64,000 bases of DNA, taken from contig NZ_AP014635.1 in the NCBI RefSeq assembly GCF_001547935.1, forward strand, positions 2,046,001-2,110,000. Direction: 5' to 3'. The position numbers and the translations under genes are program-made. Positions 17,310 to 26,471 of this stretch are shown in pieces. The notes under the pieces are model-generated. The model searched no databases, was not told the DNA's origin, and saw only the letters and a program-made list of their open reading frames with translations. How positions within the stretch are numbered: the stretch's first letter is position 1; the number at the start of each line of letters is the position of its first letter. This DNA is from Vibrio tritonius. GTDB taxonomy: Bacteria > Pseudomonadota > Gammaproteobacteria > Enterobacterales > Vibrionaceae.

Positions 17310-19075
17310 GAGTGTACTGCTCCTTTGTAGACTTTAAGTAACCCTGAAACCGAGTTAGATATTTCTGTATAACATTCAACGACCCCCTCCATTCCTCGTC
17401 CATAAGGATCATCAATGGTAGAAGCGTGAGGAAATTGATCATCCAGTAAGTCAGCGGCACAGAAGGCGTGGTTCACTTGATAATAGGCTCTAAGCTTGCC
17501 TCGGTTTTGCTGATCAAAATAGATAACGATGTCTGTCTCGTTTAGGTCGTACTGACTTAACCACTTAGACTGATGATGAGAAAGATCTTCTCCAAGCTCT
17601 AACGCCGCTTGAAAAGCCGAATCGGGGCAAGCACGCTGCTCAATAAGATGGAATCCAAAAGAATCCCAAGCTAAGGGAATATCTTGCTGCGTAGCTGACT
17701 CTTGAAAGCAAACTGCAGCAAAGGGACTACGCATAATATTGCCATAACAAACAAACAGAATTCGTCGCTTAGGGTTGTGTTTAAATAACCGAGTTAGAAC
17801 TCTGTTGGTGCGCCAGCGGCGCAGTTGAATGAACCAAGGTAACTTAGCTAACTTCGATAGAAAAAAGGCGTTGAACAAACCCAACATTTCAGCATAAAAA
17901 GGGCCTAAGTCATTGAGCATAAATGTATCAATTGTTTCTCTAGGTGTAAGGCTGTTCACTAATTGAAATAAGCGTTTGATTAGATGCTTTCTTGCAGACC
18001 AAGACGATGAAGTCGCATTTAGCTGCTCATACTCCCTTTTCATTTCATAGATGTCTGCAGTTAAGGCACGGGCTAAAACTGGTCGATAATGGTTATATTT
18101 TTTCTCTGGCTTTTGGCGAGTCACCAAATAATCTGCGTACAGGCGAGGAAAATCGACATGAGCATAAATCGCTAACGGGAGTGATCCCCAAAAGCGAGCA
18201 TTGACTTCGACTAAGATCCATTGTTCTTTCTCACCGCGGCGAAATTCAAACATCGCCACTCCGGTTAAGTTCGTCGCTCTACATATACGCTGCGTTGCAG
18301 CCAATAACTCTTCGTCTAAAGGAATGCTTTGTCGATAAGAGCTTCCCCCGCCAGAACTGGGTTCTGCAACTCGGATATGGGCAAATGCAGCATAAACGTC
18401 TCCTTCTATCGCAAATACCGAAAGCCCTTCGCCTCTACCGGAAAAAAAAGCCTCAATCAAAAACTCACGCTGGTTATCCACCCCCAAGCAATAATCATTA
18501 AACTCGCTTTCATTGTGAATAATCGCCACTTTTTGTCTTTGACTCAGTTTAGTTTCTTCAAACGACTGTAAAGGCTTAATCACAAATGGGAGACCATAGA
18601 GCTGGTGTAAATGAGTAAAGCTTGCCTGTTCAAGGCATTCGGTATGACCCTGGGCAACAGAGACATCGCAATTGATCGCAACTTGTTTGGTCTTCCATTT
18701 GTCAAACAGGCAATCCAAGGCCTCTTGATTAGCGATAGCCAACTGAGTATGAGCAGGCAGACGACTTTTCGCTGACCACAAAGGGTAAATAGCTCGCTCA
18801 TCACAAGGAATAATGAGATCAAATTGATAACGTTCAATCAAGGCCAATACGCTGCTTAGCCAATCTTCCGCCGTGAGCGCTTGATAGTTATAGTACTTGG
18901 CCGTTGTCACATACTTACTTGCCAGTGCAGGACTGGTTTGATCGTAGCAAACCACATGAACTTCATAACCTGCACGGCCTAGCGACCGAACAACCGACAG
19001 AAAACTGCGAGTATCTTCTCCTAATACCAAAGCGGATACTCGATTTTCTGTGATACTTTGCTGCATACTAATCAC
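17306..19075 (-). CDS. ATP-grasp ligase fused to low-molecular-weight protein tyrosine phosphatase
   Basis: The 589-residue protein has two domains. Residues ~12-330 form a carbamoyl-phosphate-synthase-like ATP-grasp ligase: a pre-ATP-grasp Rossmann start (ALVLGEDTRSFLSVVRSLG), an ATP-binding Lys in PFVIKPL (~167) and the metal/ATP motif ILVEVNARFWGS (~287-298). Residues ~437-589 form a Wzb-like LMW phosphatase with the C-x5-R loop CYGNIMRS (Cys443, Arg449) and the general-acid Asp in DDPY (Asp556). The usual second loop cysteine is Met. ATP-grasp enzymes join a carboxylate to an amine or thiol; Wzb-type phosphatases dephosphorylate Wzc-type kinases. The fusion suggests aminoacylation of a glycan coupled to export control, which is inference. 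Confidence 0.88.
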   Translation of the reverse strand: MISMQQSITENRVSALVLGEDTRSFLSVVRSLGRAGYEVHVVCYDQTSPALASKYVTTAKYYNYQALTAEDWLSSVLALIERYQFDLIIPCDERAIYPLWSAKSRLPAHTQLAIANQEALDCLFDKWKTKQVAINCDVSVAQGHTECLEQASFTHLHQLYGLPFVIKPLQSFEETKLSQRQKVAIIHNESEFNDYCLGVDNQREFLIEAFFSGRGEGLSVFAIEGDVYAAFAHIRVAEPSSGGGSSYRQSIPLDEELLAATQRICRATNLTGVAMFEFRRGEKEQWILVEVNARFWGSLPLAIYAHVDFPRLYADYLVTRQKPEKKYNHYRPVLARALTADIYEMKREYEQLNATSSSWSARKHLIKRLFQLVNSLTPRETIDTFMLNDLGPFYAEMLGLFNAFFLSKLAKLPWFIQLRRWRTNRVLTRLFKHNPKRRILFVCYGNIMRSPFAAVCFQESATQQDIPLAWDSFGFHLIEQRACPDSAFQAALELGEDLSHHQSKWLSQYDLNETDIVIYFDQQNRGKLRAYYQVNHAFCAADLLDDQFPHASTIDDPYGRGMEGVVECYTEISNSVSGLLKVYKGAVHS

Positions 19076-19130
19076 TCGCTTCTCATTTTAAAATTGAACA
19101 TTAGCGGTAAAAACAACCATCACATAAAAC

Positions 19131-20618
19131 CTATTGCGCCCCCCACCGGTGACGTAAAACAGCACTGGTTATTAAACCCAACAAATAATCGTATTCAGGC
19201 ACCTTCTTCCTAGCTAAAGCCATCAGCCCTCCCATAAAAGAGGCAAAAACCAATACACCAACCACGACCAACACCAACAAATTAATCACCGGTATTGATG
19301 CAAGCATTGGTTTTATTTCAGAAAGAACCGCACACATAATGGCGCTAGGAATCACAGGTAATAACATCACAGGTATCACTCTGCTAAGCGGTACGCATAA
19401 CACTCTTTTGTAAACAAGCAACAATAAACCTATAAACAACACCATGAGCACAGTCCGCATTAAGGTGTAGGTTGCTAGTAAAGTGATATGTTGTTGATAG
19501 AGGATGAAAAAACTGCTGGCTATTGCCACAATCATCACCACATCCATCCATACCAAATAACGCAGTTTGTCTAAGTGAGTCAGTAAATTTTGCAGTGCTA
19601 TGTTTAACGGCATAGAGAGCATGAGAAAGCTCAGTAACCCCAATACAGGGGCTGCCGCCATCCACCTCTCTCCCATAACCACAAGCACAATATTGTCCTG
19701 CAGTGCATAGATACCAAACATAGAGGGCACCACCAATAAATAGGCTAACGCCAAATAACGAGTGAGTTGATCCGTTAGCGCCGGTTTGTTATCGATCAGT
19801 TGGGTGAGTCCGGCATAGAATGAACGGGTTGCTGGCGCAATCATTTCTGAAAATGGCAGCCAAGCAAACTCTTGACTCACTCGAAATAAACCGACCGAAT
19901 TCACAGGTAAAAAACGACCAAGCAAAAACGCATCCACTCTTGAACGCAAATAGCCTGTTGTGGTTGATAGAAGCATCCACTTGGAAAAATTCCACTGTTT
20001 TGACCACTGTTGTCTCGACCACCGAGGCCGGTATGGGTGAATCCAATATGAGCCGATAACCGAAATCATCTCACTAAGCAATACGCCAATCATCAGTGCC
20101 CAGTAGTTCTTCAATACAATAGCCAAACCGATAGTGATAGGAAATACGATCAATTTCACTAACACTGACAGTTTCGTTAATGGGCGATAGTTTAATTCAC
20201 GTTCAAAATGAACGATGCCTATATTTTTAAACGCTCCAATAAAAGGAATAACGCTACACGCTAATAATACATTTCTTAATATAGGTTCATGCATAAAATC
20301 AGCGATATAAGATGATAATATTGCAATAATAACGCCACAAAAAAACTTGAGAGTAATATTCAAAGACCAAGCACTATTGAGTAGTTCATCGGTGCAATTT
20401 TGAGACTTTATGACATATTTATCTGACCCAACCTCAGATAACATCACAAATAAGGCCATAACAATATTTGCTAAAGTGGCCACACCAAAATCGACTGGAC
20501 TCAATATTCGGATTAATATCAAGGTACTGATCACACCAATAAAGCGTGTAATCCATTTCGATACCAAATTCCATAAGTATCCAATGGCTATTTTTCTATT
20601 GACACTTTCAATCATCAT
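19131..20618 (-). CDS. Wzx-type oligosaccharide flippase 2
   Basis: The 495-residue protein has about fourteen hydrophobic helices and the MOP superfamily start (WLVSKW-like aromatic region, then LILIRILSPVDFGVATLANIV split around residue 40). The central NSVGLFRVSQEFAWLPFSEM repeat matches RfbX/WzxC-type exporters. It should translocate lipid-linked glycan. It resembles the other flippase of this cluster in layout but is clearly divergent in sequence, so two glycans or two branches may be exported. It lies directly downstream of the FemAB-like gene and 55 bp upstream of the ATP-grasp fusion gene. Confidence 0.88.
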   Translation of the reverse strand: MMIESVNRKIAIGYLWNLVSKWITRFIGVISTLILIRILSPVDFGVATLANIVMALFVMLSEVGSDKYVIKSQNCTDELLNSAWSLNITLKFFCGVIIAILSSYIADFMHEPILRNVLLACSVIPFIGAFKNIGIVHFERELNYRPLTKLSVLVKLIVFPITIGLAIVLKNYWALMIGVLLSEMISVIGSYWIHPYRPRWSRQQWSKQWNFSKWMLLSTTTGYLRSRVDAFLLGRFLPVNSVGLFRVSQEFAWLPFSEMIAPATRSFYAGLTQLIDNKPALTDQLTRYLALAYLLVVPSMFGIYALQDNIVLVVMGERWMAAAPVLGLLSFLMLSMPLNIALQNLLTHLDKLRYLVWMDVVMIVAIASSFFILYQQHITLLATYTLMRTVLMVLFIGLLLLVYKRVLCVPLSRVIPVMLLPVIPSAIMCAVLSEIKPMLASIPVINLLVLVVVGVLVFASFMGGLMALARKKVPEYDYLLGLITSAVLRHRWGAQ

Positions 20619-20648
20619 CTTCGACCATCAGAACCAGAGCACCATTAT

Positions 20649-21755
20649 TTAAAATCGATGTTTCATTTTTCTAGCAAAGCTTTCCATGCTTAAAAAGATA
20701 TTTGGGTTACTGTAATGAGAAACCACTAAGTTGCCTTCTTGATTGGAGAACGTCGACTTGTATCGCGCTTTCCCCCCCATAAAGTCATAAGCACAAGCAC
20801 CATCATCCATGGCCTGATTTATCAACAAATAGTGAGAAACTAAGCCAGGTTTAAAATGCGTGCTTTTATGGCAATAGTTCAGCGCGCCTAAATAGAAATA
20901 GACCACGCCACGGTAATAGAAGTTATAAATAATACCGATTGTCTCAGCACCCGCAGTGATGTGATAGAGCTCTATCTCTCCAGTTGCCATCCCTTTTTGG
21001 ATCAGCTTTTCATGAAATGCTAAAAATAGAGGATTAGCCATGCCGCTACCATTGGCACCACTTCCCCACCGTGCAATGTGGAGCGGTTTAGCCATCTTCA
21101 ATAACGCTAACCCTTCATCCAACGTTTGGGCTTTTCTCACCACAACATCGCCTATCTTTTGGTATTCTCGCAAACTGCGCGTTATGCTGTAACGAGCATT
21201 ACGTGACAAATACTGAGATAGTGTCAGTTTGCTTTCTCTTAACTCATTCAAATTGAGAAAATAATTATTGGTTTCCCATACCGTTCTTTCTGTTAAGCCT
21301 AAGGTACTTAATGTGTGAAATTTGTCCGCAAGACTGGCACCGACAATGAACACATCATGAATGTCAATCCAACTGAGAACGCTTGCGCACATGGCCTCTC
21401 GAATTGCATTATGTTCTTGGTCAGCTATCAAAAAATCATTGTATTCAATCCATATTTGGTCTTCTTGCTGCGACCCCGTGCGATGCAAAAAGTGCTGTTT
21501 GCGCCACCACCGGCTCGACAACATGTGACGTTTGGTAACCACAATACCCAAACCGACTGTTTGACCATCTAGCTTGGCTTCAATGAGCGTGAACTCTTTC
21601 ACAAAGCAGTCAAGCCAAGTGCCAATCCATAGCCAACTTAAGAAAAAATTAGCCGAAGAACGACTTTCCAAATCGAGCCACGCACGAGCCAACCACGCTC
21701 TATCCGGATTTTTGTACCACTCAACTTGTACACCAAAGCGATCACTAAGGAGCAT
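20649..21755 (-). CDS. FemAB-like GNAT acyltransferase
   Basis: The 368-residue protein fits the Acetyltransf_6 (BioF2-like/FemAB-type double GNAT) family. A weakly conserved N-terminal half is followed by LSRNARYSITRSLREYQKIGDV, a GVVYFYLGALN core and a closing YDFMGGKARYKSTFSNQEGN motif that is characteristic of this family in polysaccharide clusters. Members transfer acyl or aminoacyl groups to sugars or peptides; in exosortase loci FemAB-like proteins are common companions. The ATG is preceded by AAGGAT. It is the first gene of the long minus-strand operon (to 11945), so the operon promoter should lie in the gap up to 22273. Confidence 0.8.
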   Translation of the reverse strand: MLLSDRFGVQVEWYKNPDRAWLARAWLDLESRSSANFFLSWLWIGTWLDCFVKEFTLIEAKLDGQTVGLGIVVTKRHMLSSRWWRKQHFLHRTGSQQEDQIWIEYNDFLIADQEHNAIREAMCASVLSWIDIHDVFIVGASLADKFHTLSTLGLTERTVWETNNYFLNLNELRESKLTLSQYLSRNARYSITRSLREYQKIGDVVVRKAQTLDEGLALLKMAKPLHIARWGSGANGSGMANPLFLAFHEKLIQKGMATGEIELYHITAGAETIGIIYNFYYRGVVYFYLGALNYCHKSTHFKPGLVSHYLLINQAMDDGACAYDFMGGKARYKSTFSNQEGNLVVSHYSNPNIFLSMESFARKMKHRF

Positions 21756-22273
21756 GACTTATCCTTTCGTTATTACCCGCCACGCTCCATCTCATTGCCG
21801 AGAGGTTTGACGCACGCTTCACCGTCTCACCAATGAGATAATGAAAAAATAATCCCTAATGGGTGACGATATCAATACTATATACCCAAATATCGAAACA
21901 ATAACAGCGTAAGTATTTAAAGTGGTTGAATAATTAAAAAAATATCAGAAATATCAATCTTTGAAATCCTTTATAATAAATACCATAGAAATAATTGATT
22001 TATCTTCTCAAAAATAAGACATGGTTTAATAAAAACATTACAGCACTGAAATTTTAACCGAGTTATTATGGTATATCTGTGAAATTTATATCGATAAAAA
22101 TAATATTAAACAAATGCATTATCTTCATTTTTAACGATAAAAATTCATACTTTTAGAACACAGTTAAATACATTTTTGGTTTTTATTGTTTTTTGACTTA
22201 TTACCTAAAGAGCGTAAAACTGACTATCACCGCCAAAGATGTTATGGATATTCACTTAAAAGCAGGGAATTGT
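21756..22273. promoter_or_regulatory. Divergent promoter region of the glycan operon and prsT
   Basis: This 518-bp AT-rich gap separates the minus-strand glycan operon from the plus-strand prsT operon and must contain both promoters. I searched both strands for GG-N10-GC sigma-54 sites and found only a poor one near 21805 (no CAC after the GG). No clear sigma-70 hexamer pair stands out among the many AT runs. Confidence 0.5.
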
Positions 22274-25072
22274 ATGTTCCAGCATAAGCCTAACATGATT
22301 AGAGCCTTACTTCGCTCTAGTCTCGCATCATCTTTTCTGTTGCTTGCGGGTATAAGCTACGCAGACGACTACATCAATAGTGCCCAAATTTATCTCAGCA
22401 AAAACGACTTCAATTCTGCGACGATTGAACTGAAAAATGCGATTCAGTCGTCCCCTAAAGATGCCACTCCACGCTTGATGCTCGGCAAATTGTATCTGCA
22501 ACACGGCAACTTTCCCGCCGCTGAGCAGGAATTATCGCGCTCATTACAATTGGGTGCCTCGAAAGCACAAGTGCTTCCCCTACTCGCTAGAACACTGGTA
22601 GCAATGGGCCGTAATGACGATGCCGCCGAACTAGTTAGTGAATCAACAGTATCAGAACCGAGTGCCAAAGCGGATTTAATCGGCTTACAGGCGATTGCTG
22701 AGTTAAATTTGCGCCGCGAAGAGAATGCCAACAAGTTGATAGCCGATGCCAGAAAATCCGTCGACAGTAAGATATTAAATCAATCGGTCTATTTTAATTT
22801 GGCCCAAGTACGTCAATTGAATGCCCAAAACAAAACAATTGAAGCGCAAACACTGCTCGACCACACCCTAAAAATCGACGAAAACAACAGTGACATATGG
22901 CTCCTTAAAGGTCATATGGCTCTGGCTCAGAAAGAGTTTGAACAAGCCACTCAGGATTATAAAAAGGCTTACTCAATATCGCCTTCCGCCAATTTTTATT
23001 CTATTTTTGTTGCCAACGCGCTCGTGCTTTCTAAACAGTTTGAGGAAGCAACCCCGTATGTAGACAGAATCTTAAAAGCCATTCCTAATTATCCCGTTGC
23101 CAACGAGCTGAAAGCCACGATTCTCTACTCCGAAAAAAATTATGAAGGGGCAAAAGATGCAGCAGAAAAAGCCATCAATAATGGTTCGAACAACGCAGCA
23201 ACCCTATTGATTTCAGCCGTATCGTCCTATCAACTCAAACTTTATGAACAGGCGAACCGCCGCCTAAAACAAGTGTTACCCAGATTACCGGCTAACCACT
23301 TTGCAAATCGCCTTTATATCGTGACCTTGATGAAACTGGGCTACATCAACCAAGCGGTTGAGAAGATGGAGAGCATGGATACGGCCAGTGAAGAAAACAG
23401 TAACTTCTTATCCCAAATGGGTTTGACGTTATCCAAATTGGGACGCAACGATGATGCCCTCTCCTTGGCGACCAAGGCCTACGACAGTACTAAAAGTGCC
23501 AGCAACGAGTTGATGCTCGGCATGGTTAAGCTAGCCGATAACGATGAAAGTGGTTTAAAAGAGTTACAATCCGCCATTGCCGAACAGCCCGATCAGCGCA
23601 AAGCCGCAATCGGCGCTGCCTATTACTATCTGCAACTGGGCAAATTGGACGATGCTAAAGCCGTTGCTGATAAATGGTTAACCAAAGACGCCAAAGATGT
23701 CGATGCGCTTGGTTTACTAGGTCAAATCTCTATGGTTAAAAAAGAGTACCCTGAAGCTGAAAAGACTTTTCGTACCATTCTTTCTATTTCTCCTGATCTT
23801 CCCAGAGTGCAAGAGTTACTTGCTCGCACGTTGTTTTTACAGAAGAAATATCAAGGCGCTTATGATCTCGCCTATAAAGTGAAGCAAAACATCCCAAACA
23901 GTATCCCAGCCATTCAAATTCTGTTTGCCAGTGCGCAAAAACTTAACAAGATGGACGATGTGCTTGGCCTTATCGAAAAGCAAATCAACGCCAATCCAAC
24001 GGATATAGCACTCCTCCATCAGAAAGCTTTTGCACTGATCACTGAAGGGAAAAATGAGTCTGCGTTAACACTATTGGAAAACATTCCGAATGAATCCAAA
24101 ACAGGCGAAACATGGTCGTTGATTGGTAACTTGTACGCTCTAAAACGCTCGTGGATTGATGCCGATCGTGCTTATCAACATTGGTTGAAGCTTTCTCCTA
24201 ATAACGTCAATGCTTACCTTCGCTCTTTGCAAGTGTATGAAGAGTGGAAAAAATACCCAAGGGGTGTGACGCTGGCAGAAAAAGCTCTAAGTCAATTTCC
24301 TGAAGATACTCGTTTTGTGATCATCAAGGCTAACATGCAGCTCAAATCAGGTGACTCAAAGTTAGCGCAACAAACTCTCGATACGTTGCCTGAAGCAGCA
24401 AAAAATTCAGTGTACGCGCTGACCTTACAAGAATCGATTTACGCGGCTAACCGTGATTTGAAACGTGCCCTACCACTGCAAGAAAAAATTCATCAGATGG
24501 TTCCGGGACTGACCACGGCGCGTGAACTCGCCTCATTGTATGAAGCAGCAGGTCAGCGGGATAAAGCGATAAAATTCTTGGAACAAGAGATAGCAACACA
24601 TTCGAAGAAAGCACGTCCACTCCAAATTCTTCTGGCTGACATTCAAAGTAGAGCTAATCCGGATAAGGCCATTGATGAATACTTACAGATCATTAAGCGT
24701 GAACCATCAAACGTCATTGCGTTAAACAACATTACTTGGCTTTACCTTGATAAAGGCGATTTTGGCCAAGCATGTAAGTTTTCAGGTCAGGCTTATAAGA
24801 TTGCGCAGCAAGAGCCCGTCATTGCTGATACACATGGTTACTGCTTGTTGAAATCTGGTGACGTCACCAACGCGCTGCCAATTTTGTCTCAAGCCTATGA
24901 AGCAACCAAAACACGCAATAATGCCGAAATTGCTCTGCATTACGCAGAGGGCCTAATTAAAAGTAAACAAAAATCACAAGCACAAACTCTGTTAAACACT
25001 ATTCAAATCCCCGCTAACAGCAAACTGGCTGCAGATAAAAGCAACTTAGTTCAACTGGTTAAGAGTATTTGA
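22274..25072 (+). CDS. prsT: PrsT-like PEP-CTERM system TPR lipoprotein-type protein
   Basis: The 932-residue protein (from the ATG at 22274) has a signal peptide ending near GISYADD. After it come about twenty tetratricopeptide repeats, many with the W-LG-Y-A-F-P pattern (for example TPRLMLGKLYLQHGNFPAAEQ). Length and repeat content match the PEP-CTERM/XrtA system TPR protein PrsT (TIGR02917). It should be a periplasmic or outer-membrane scaffold for exopolysaccharide or protein export. An upstream TTG at 22193 opens a longer frame but would bury the signal peptide, whereas AGGGA precedes the chosen ATG. Protease and VanZ-like genes follow on the same strand. Confidence 0.87.
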   Translation: MFQHKPNMIRALLRSSLASSFLLLAGISYADDYINSAQIYLSKNDFNSATIELKNAIQSSPKDATPRLMLGKLYLQHGNFPAAEQELSRSLQLGASKAQVLPLLARTLVAMGRNDDAAELVSESTVSEPSAKADLIGLQAIAELNLRREENANKLIADARKSVDSKILNQSVYFNLAQVRQLNAQNKTIEAQTLLDHTLKIDENNSDIWLLKGHMALAQKEFEQATQDYKKAYSISPSANFYSIFVANALVLSKQFEEATPYVDRILKAIPNYPVANELKATILYSEKNYEGAKDAAEKAINNGSNNAATLLISAVSSYQLKLYEQANRRLKQVLPRLPANHFANRLYIVTLMKLGYINQAVEKMESMDTASEENSNFLSQMGLTLSKLGRNDDALSLATKAYDSTKSASNELMLGMVKLADNDESGLKELQSAIAEQPDQRKAAIGAAYYYLQLGKLDDAKAVADKWLTKDAKDVDALGLLGQISMVKKEYPEAEKTFRTILSISPDLPRVQELLARTLFLQKKYQGAYDLAYKVKQNIPNSIPAIQILFASAQKLNKMDDVLGLIEKQINANPTDIALLHQKAFALITEGKNESALTLLENIPNESKTGETWSLIGNLYALKRSWIDADRAYQHWLKLSPNNVNAYLRSLQVYEEWKKYPRGVTLAEKALSQFPEDTRFVIIKANMQLKSGDSKLAQQTLDTLPEAAKNSVYALTLQESIYAANRDLKRALPLQEKIHQMVPGLTTARELASLYEAAGQRDKAIKFLEQEIATHSKKARPLQILLADIQSRANPDKAIDEYLQIIKREPSNVIALNNITWLYLDKGDFGQACKFSGQAYKIAQQEPVIADTHGYCLLKSGDVTNALPILSQAYEATKTRNNAEIALHYAEGLIKSKQKSQAQTLLNTIQIPANSKLAADKSNLVQLVKSI

Positions 25073-25079
25073 TAAGTAG

Positions 25080-25113
25080 CGAAAGTCAGTAAGTTCTTTC
25101 GAGTTTACTGACT
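25080..25113 (+). other. Hairpin after prsT
   Basis: Arms agtcagtaa and tttactgact can pair around a short loop, nine bases after the prsT stop. No T-run follows, so this may attenuate or process the message before the protease gene rather than terminate fully. Confidence 0.4.
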
Positions 25114-25162
25114 TCCATTCCCAGAACAGGTTATACAAAAGTAAACATGGAGCGTTCAACCT

Positions 25163-25945
25163 ATGGGAAATCCAACGATAAAATCTCTGTTCAAAGCATT
25201 GTTATCGTGCGGCCTACTGTGGTTATGCTGGGCTCACTTTAGCTATGCCTCTCTTCCCGATACGATTGATAAAGTTCGCCCCTCGATTGTGGGCGTGGGC
25301 ACGTATAGTCGTTTATCTGACCAACACTCTCGCTACCTTGGCACCGGATTTATCATTCAGGACGGTCGCTATGTGGTTACCAATGCCCATGTCATTCCTG
25401 AGCTGCTCAATAAGGAGATTAAAGAGCGGCTTGTGGTCTACATTGGCCGAGGTTCTCATCCTCACATGCGAAATGCCGTGGTGATCGCCATTGATCCCAT
25501 ATACGATATTGCGATTTTAAAAATTCCCGGCCCAGCGCTGCCAGCATTGACGCTCTCAGAACATAACGTGCGTGAAGGTGAAGATATCGCCTTTACCGGT
25601 TATCCTATCGGCGCAGTGTTAGGGCTCTACCCTGTCACACACCACGGCATACTATCGTGCATTACTCCGGTTGTCGTGCCAGCGAGAACCACTAAAGAAC
25701 TGACGGTTAAGCAGATAAAACAGCTGAGAAACCCCTACATGGTGTATCAGCTTGATGCCACAGCCTATCCTGGAAACAGTGGCAGCCCGGTTTATCTTCC
25801 TGAAACCGGCGAAGTAATTGCTATCGTCAACAAGGTGCTAGTCAAGGCGACTAAGGAAGCGGCGTTAACCAACCCAAGTGCGATTACCTATGCCATCCCG
25901 ATTCAACACCTCAAGAATTTGTTAAGTGAAGTACGCAACAAATAG
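25163..25945 (+). CDS. Secreted trypsin-like serine protease (S1C type, no PDZ)
   Basis: The 260-residue protein has an N-terminal signal peptide (hydrophobic LLSCGLLWLCWAHFSYAS) and a complete chymotrypsin-fold triad: His76 in VVTNAHVI, Asp115 in DIAIL and Ser206 in GNSGSP. It resembles the protease domain of HtrA/DegP, but the chain stops after the domain, so there is no PDZ module for substrate capture. It should act in the periplasm. The position between prsT and a VanZ-like gene suggests processing of PEP-CTERM or export proteins, which is inference. The gene starts 90 bp after prsT. Confidence 0.88.
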   Translation: MGNPTIKSLFKALLSCGLLWLCWAHFSYASLPDTIDKVRPSIVGVGTYSRLSDQHSRYLGTGFIIQDGRYVVTNAHVIPELLNKEIKERLVVYIGRGSHPHMRNAVVIAIDPIYDIAILKIPGPALPALTLSEHNVREGEDIAFTGYPIGAVLGLYPVTHHGILSCITPVVVPARTTKELTVKQIKQLRNPYMVYQLDATAYPGNSGSPVYLPETGEVIAIVNKVLVKATKEAALTNPSAITYAIPIQHLKNLLSEVRNK

Positions 25946-25959
25946 CAAGGATGACTGAA

Positions 25960-26358
25960 ATGCAACAAAGGGTTAAAAAGGTCGCGTTAGTCGGTTATAC
26001 CGCTTTGATTGGCTATGTTTCTCTCGCAAAGGATTCATCACCAGACCGTGTGCTTCCCGATCTCAATAGCTATGGCGTAACGGATCTCGACAAAATGGCC
26101 CACCTTGGGGCGTATACCCTATTTGCAGTGATTGCTATTTTGGCGTTGGGCTTGAAGTCGCTAAAATCCATCGCCATATGCGCGGCTATCATCGCTGTAT
26201 ACAGTGGCGTACTGGAGGGGCTGCAAACATTCGTGCCATTACGAGAAACCTCTTGGCTCGATTTCTTTGCTAATAACATTGGGATTATATTGGGGTCACT
26301 ACTTATGCAGTGGTGGCTTTATTCCCCAAAGGCAGAACGAAATAAATGGCGTAATTGA
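25960..26358 (+). CDS. VanZ-like membrane protein
   Basis: The protein of about 132 residues has four hydrophobic helices and the VanZ-family signature: DKMAHLGAYTLFA in the second helix region and a late EGLQTFVPLRETSWLDFFANNIG with conserved Glu, Asp and Asn. The role of VanZ-like proteins outside teicoplanin resistance is poorly known; they are often found in exopolysaccharide and exosortase loci. The frame opens at an ATG at 25951, but AAGGA sits at the right distance only for the ATG at 25960. It follows the protease gene by about 14 bp and should be in one operon with prsT. Confidence 0.82.
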   Translation: MQQRVKKVALVGYTALIGYVSLAKDSSPDRVLPDLNSYGVTDLDKMAHLGAYTLFAVIAILALGLKSLKSIAICAAIIAVYSGVLEGLQTFVPLRETSWLDFFANNIGIILGSLLMQWWLYSPKAERNKWRN

Positions 26359-26382
26359 AAAATTTACCCATGCTCAAACACA

Positions 26383-26409
26383 CGCGGTGAGGTATTCAAC
26401 CTCACCGCG
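26383..26409. terminator. Hairpin between convergent vanZ-like and ThiF-like genes
   Basis: A perfect 10-bp stem (CGCGGTGAGG with CCTCACCGCG) has a 7-nt loop and is followed by cttcattt. It lies between convergent genes and is a plausible terminator for the prsT operon, although the T-run is interrupted. Confidence 0.6.
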
Positions 26410-26471
26410 CTTCATTTAAACAGCTTTTATTCATATCGCTAGTCACGTCATATCGTCAGTCTTATGCGATG

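Noticed and set aside
21790-21830. GG-N10-GC match upstream of prsT near aggtttgacgcacgc
   Set aside because: The -24 element lacks the CAC, and the distance to prsT (over 440 bp) is too great; probably chance.
25951-26358. VanZ-like protein as a possible exosortase
   Set aside because: It is too short, with only four helices and no conserved Cys and Arg-rich exosortase core; the VanZ motifs are clear.
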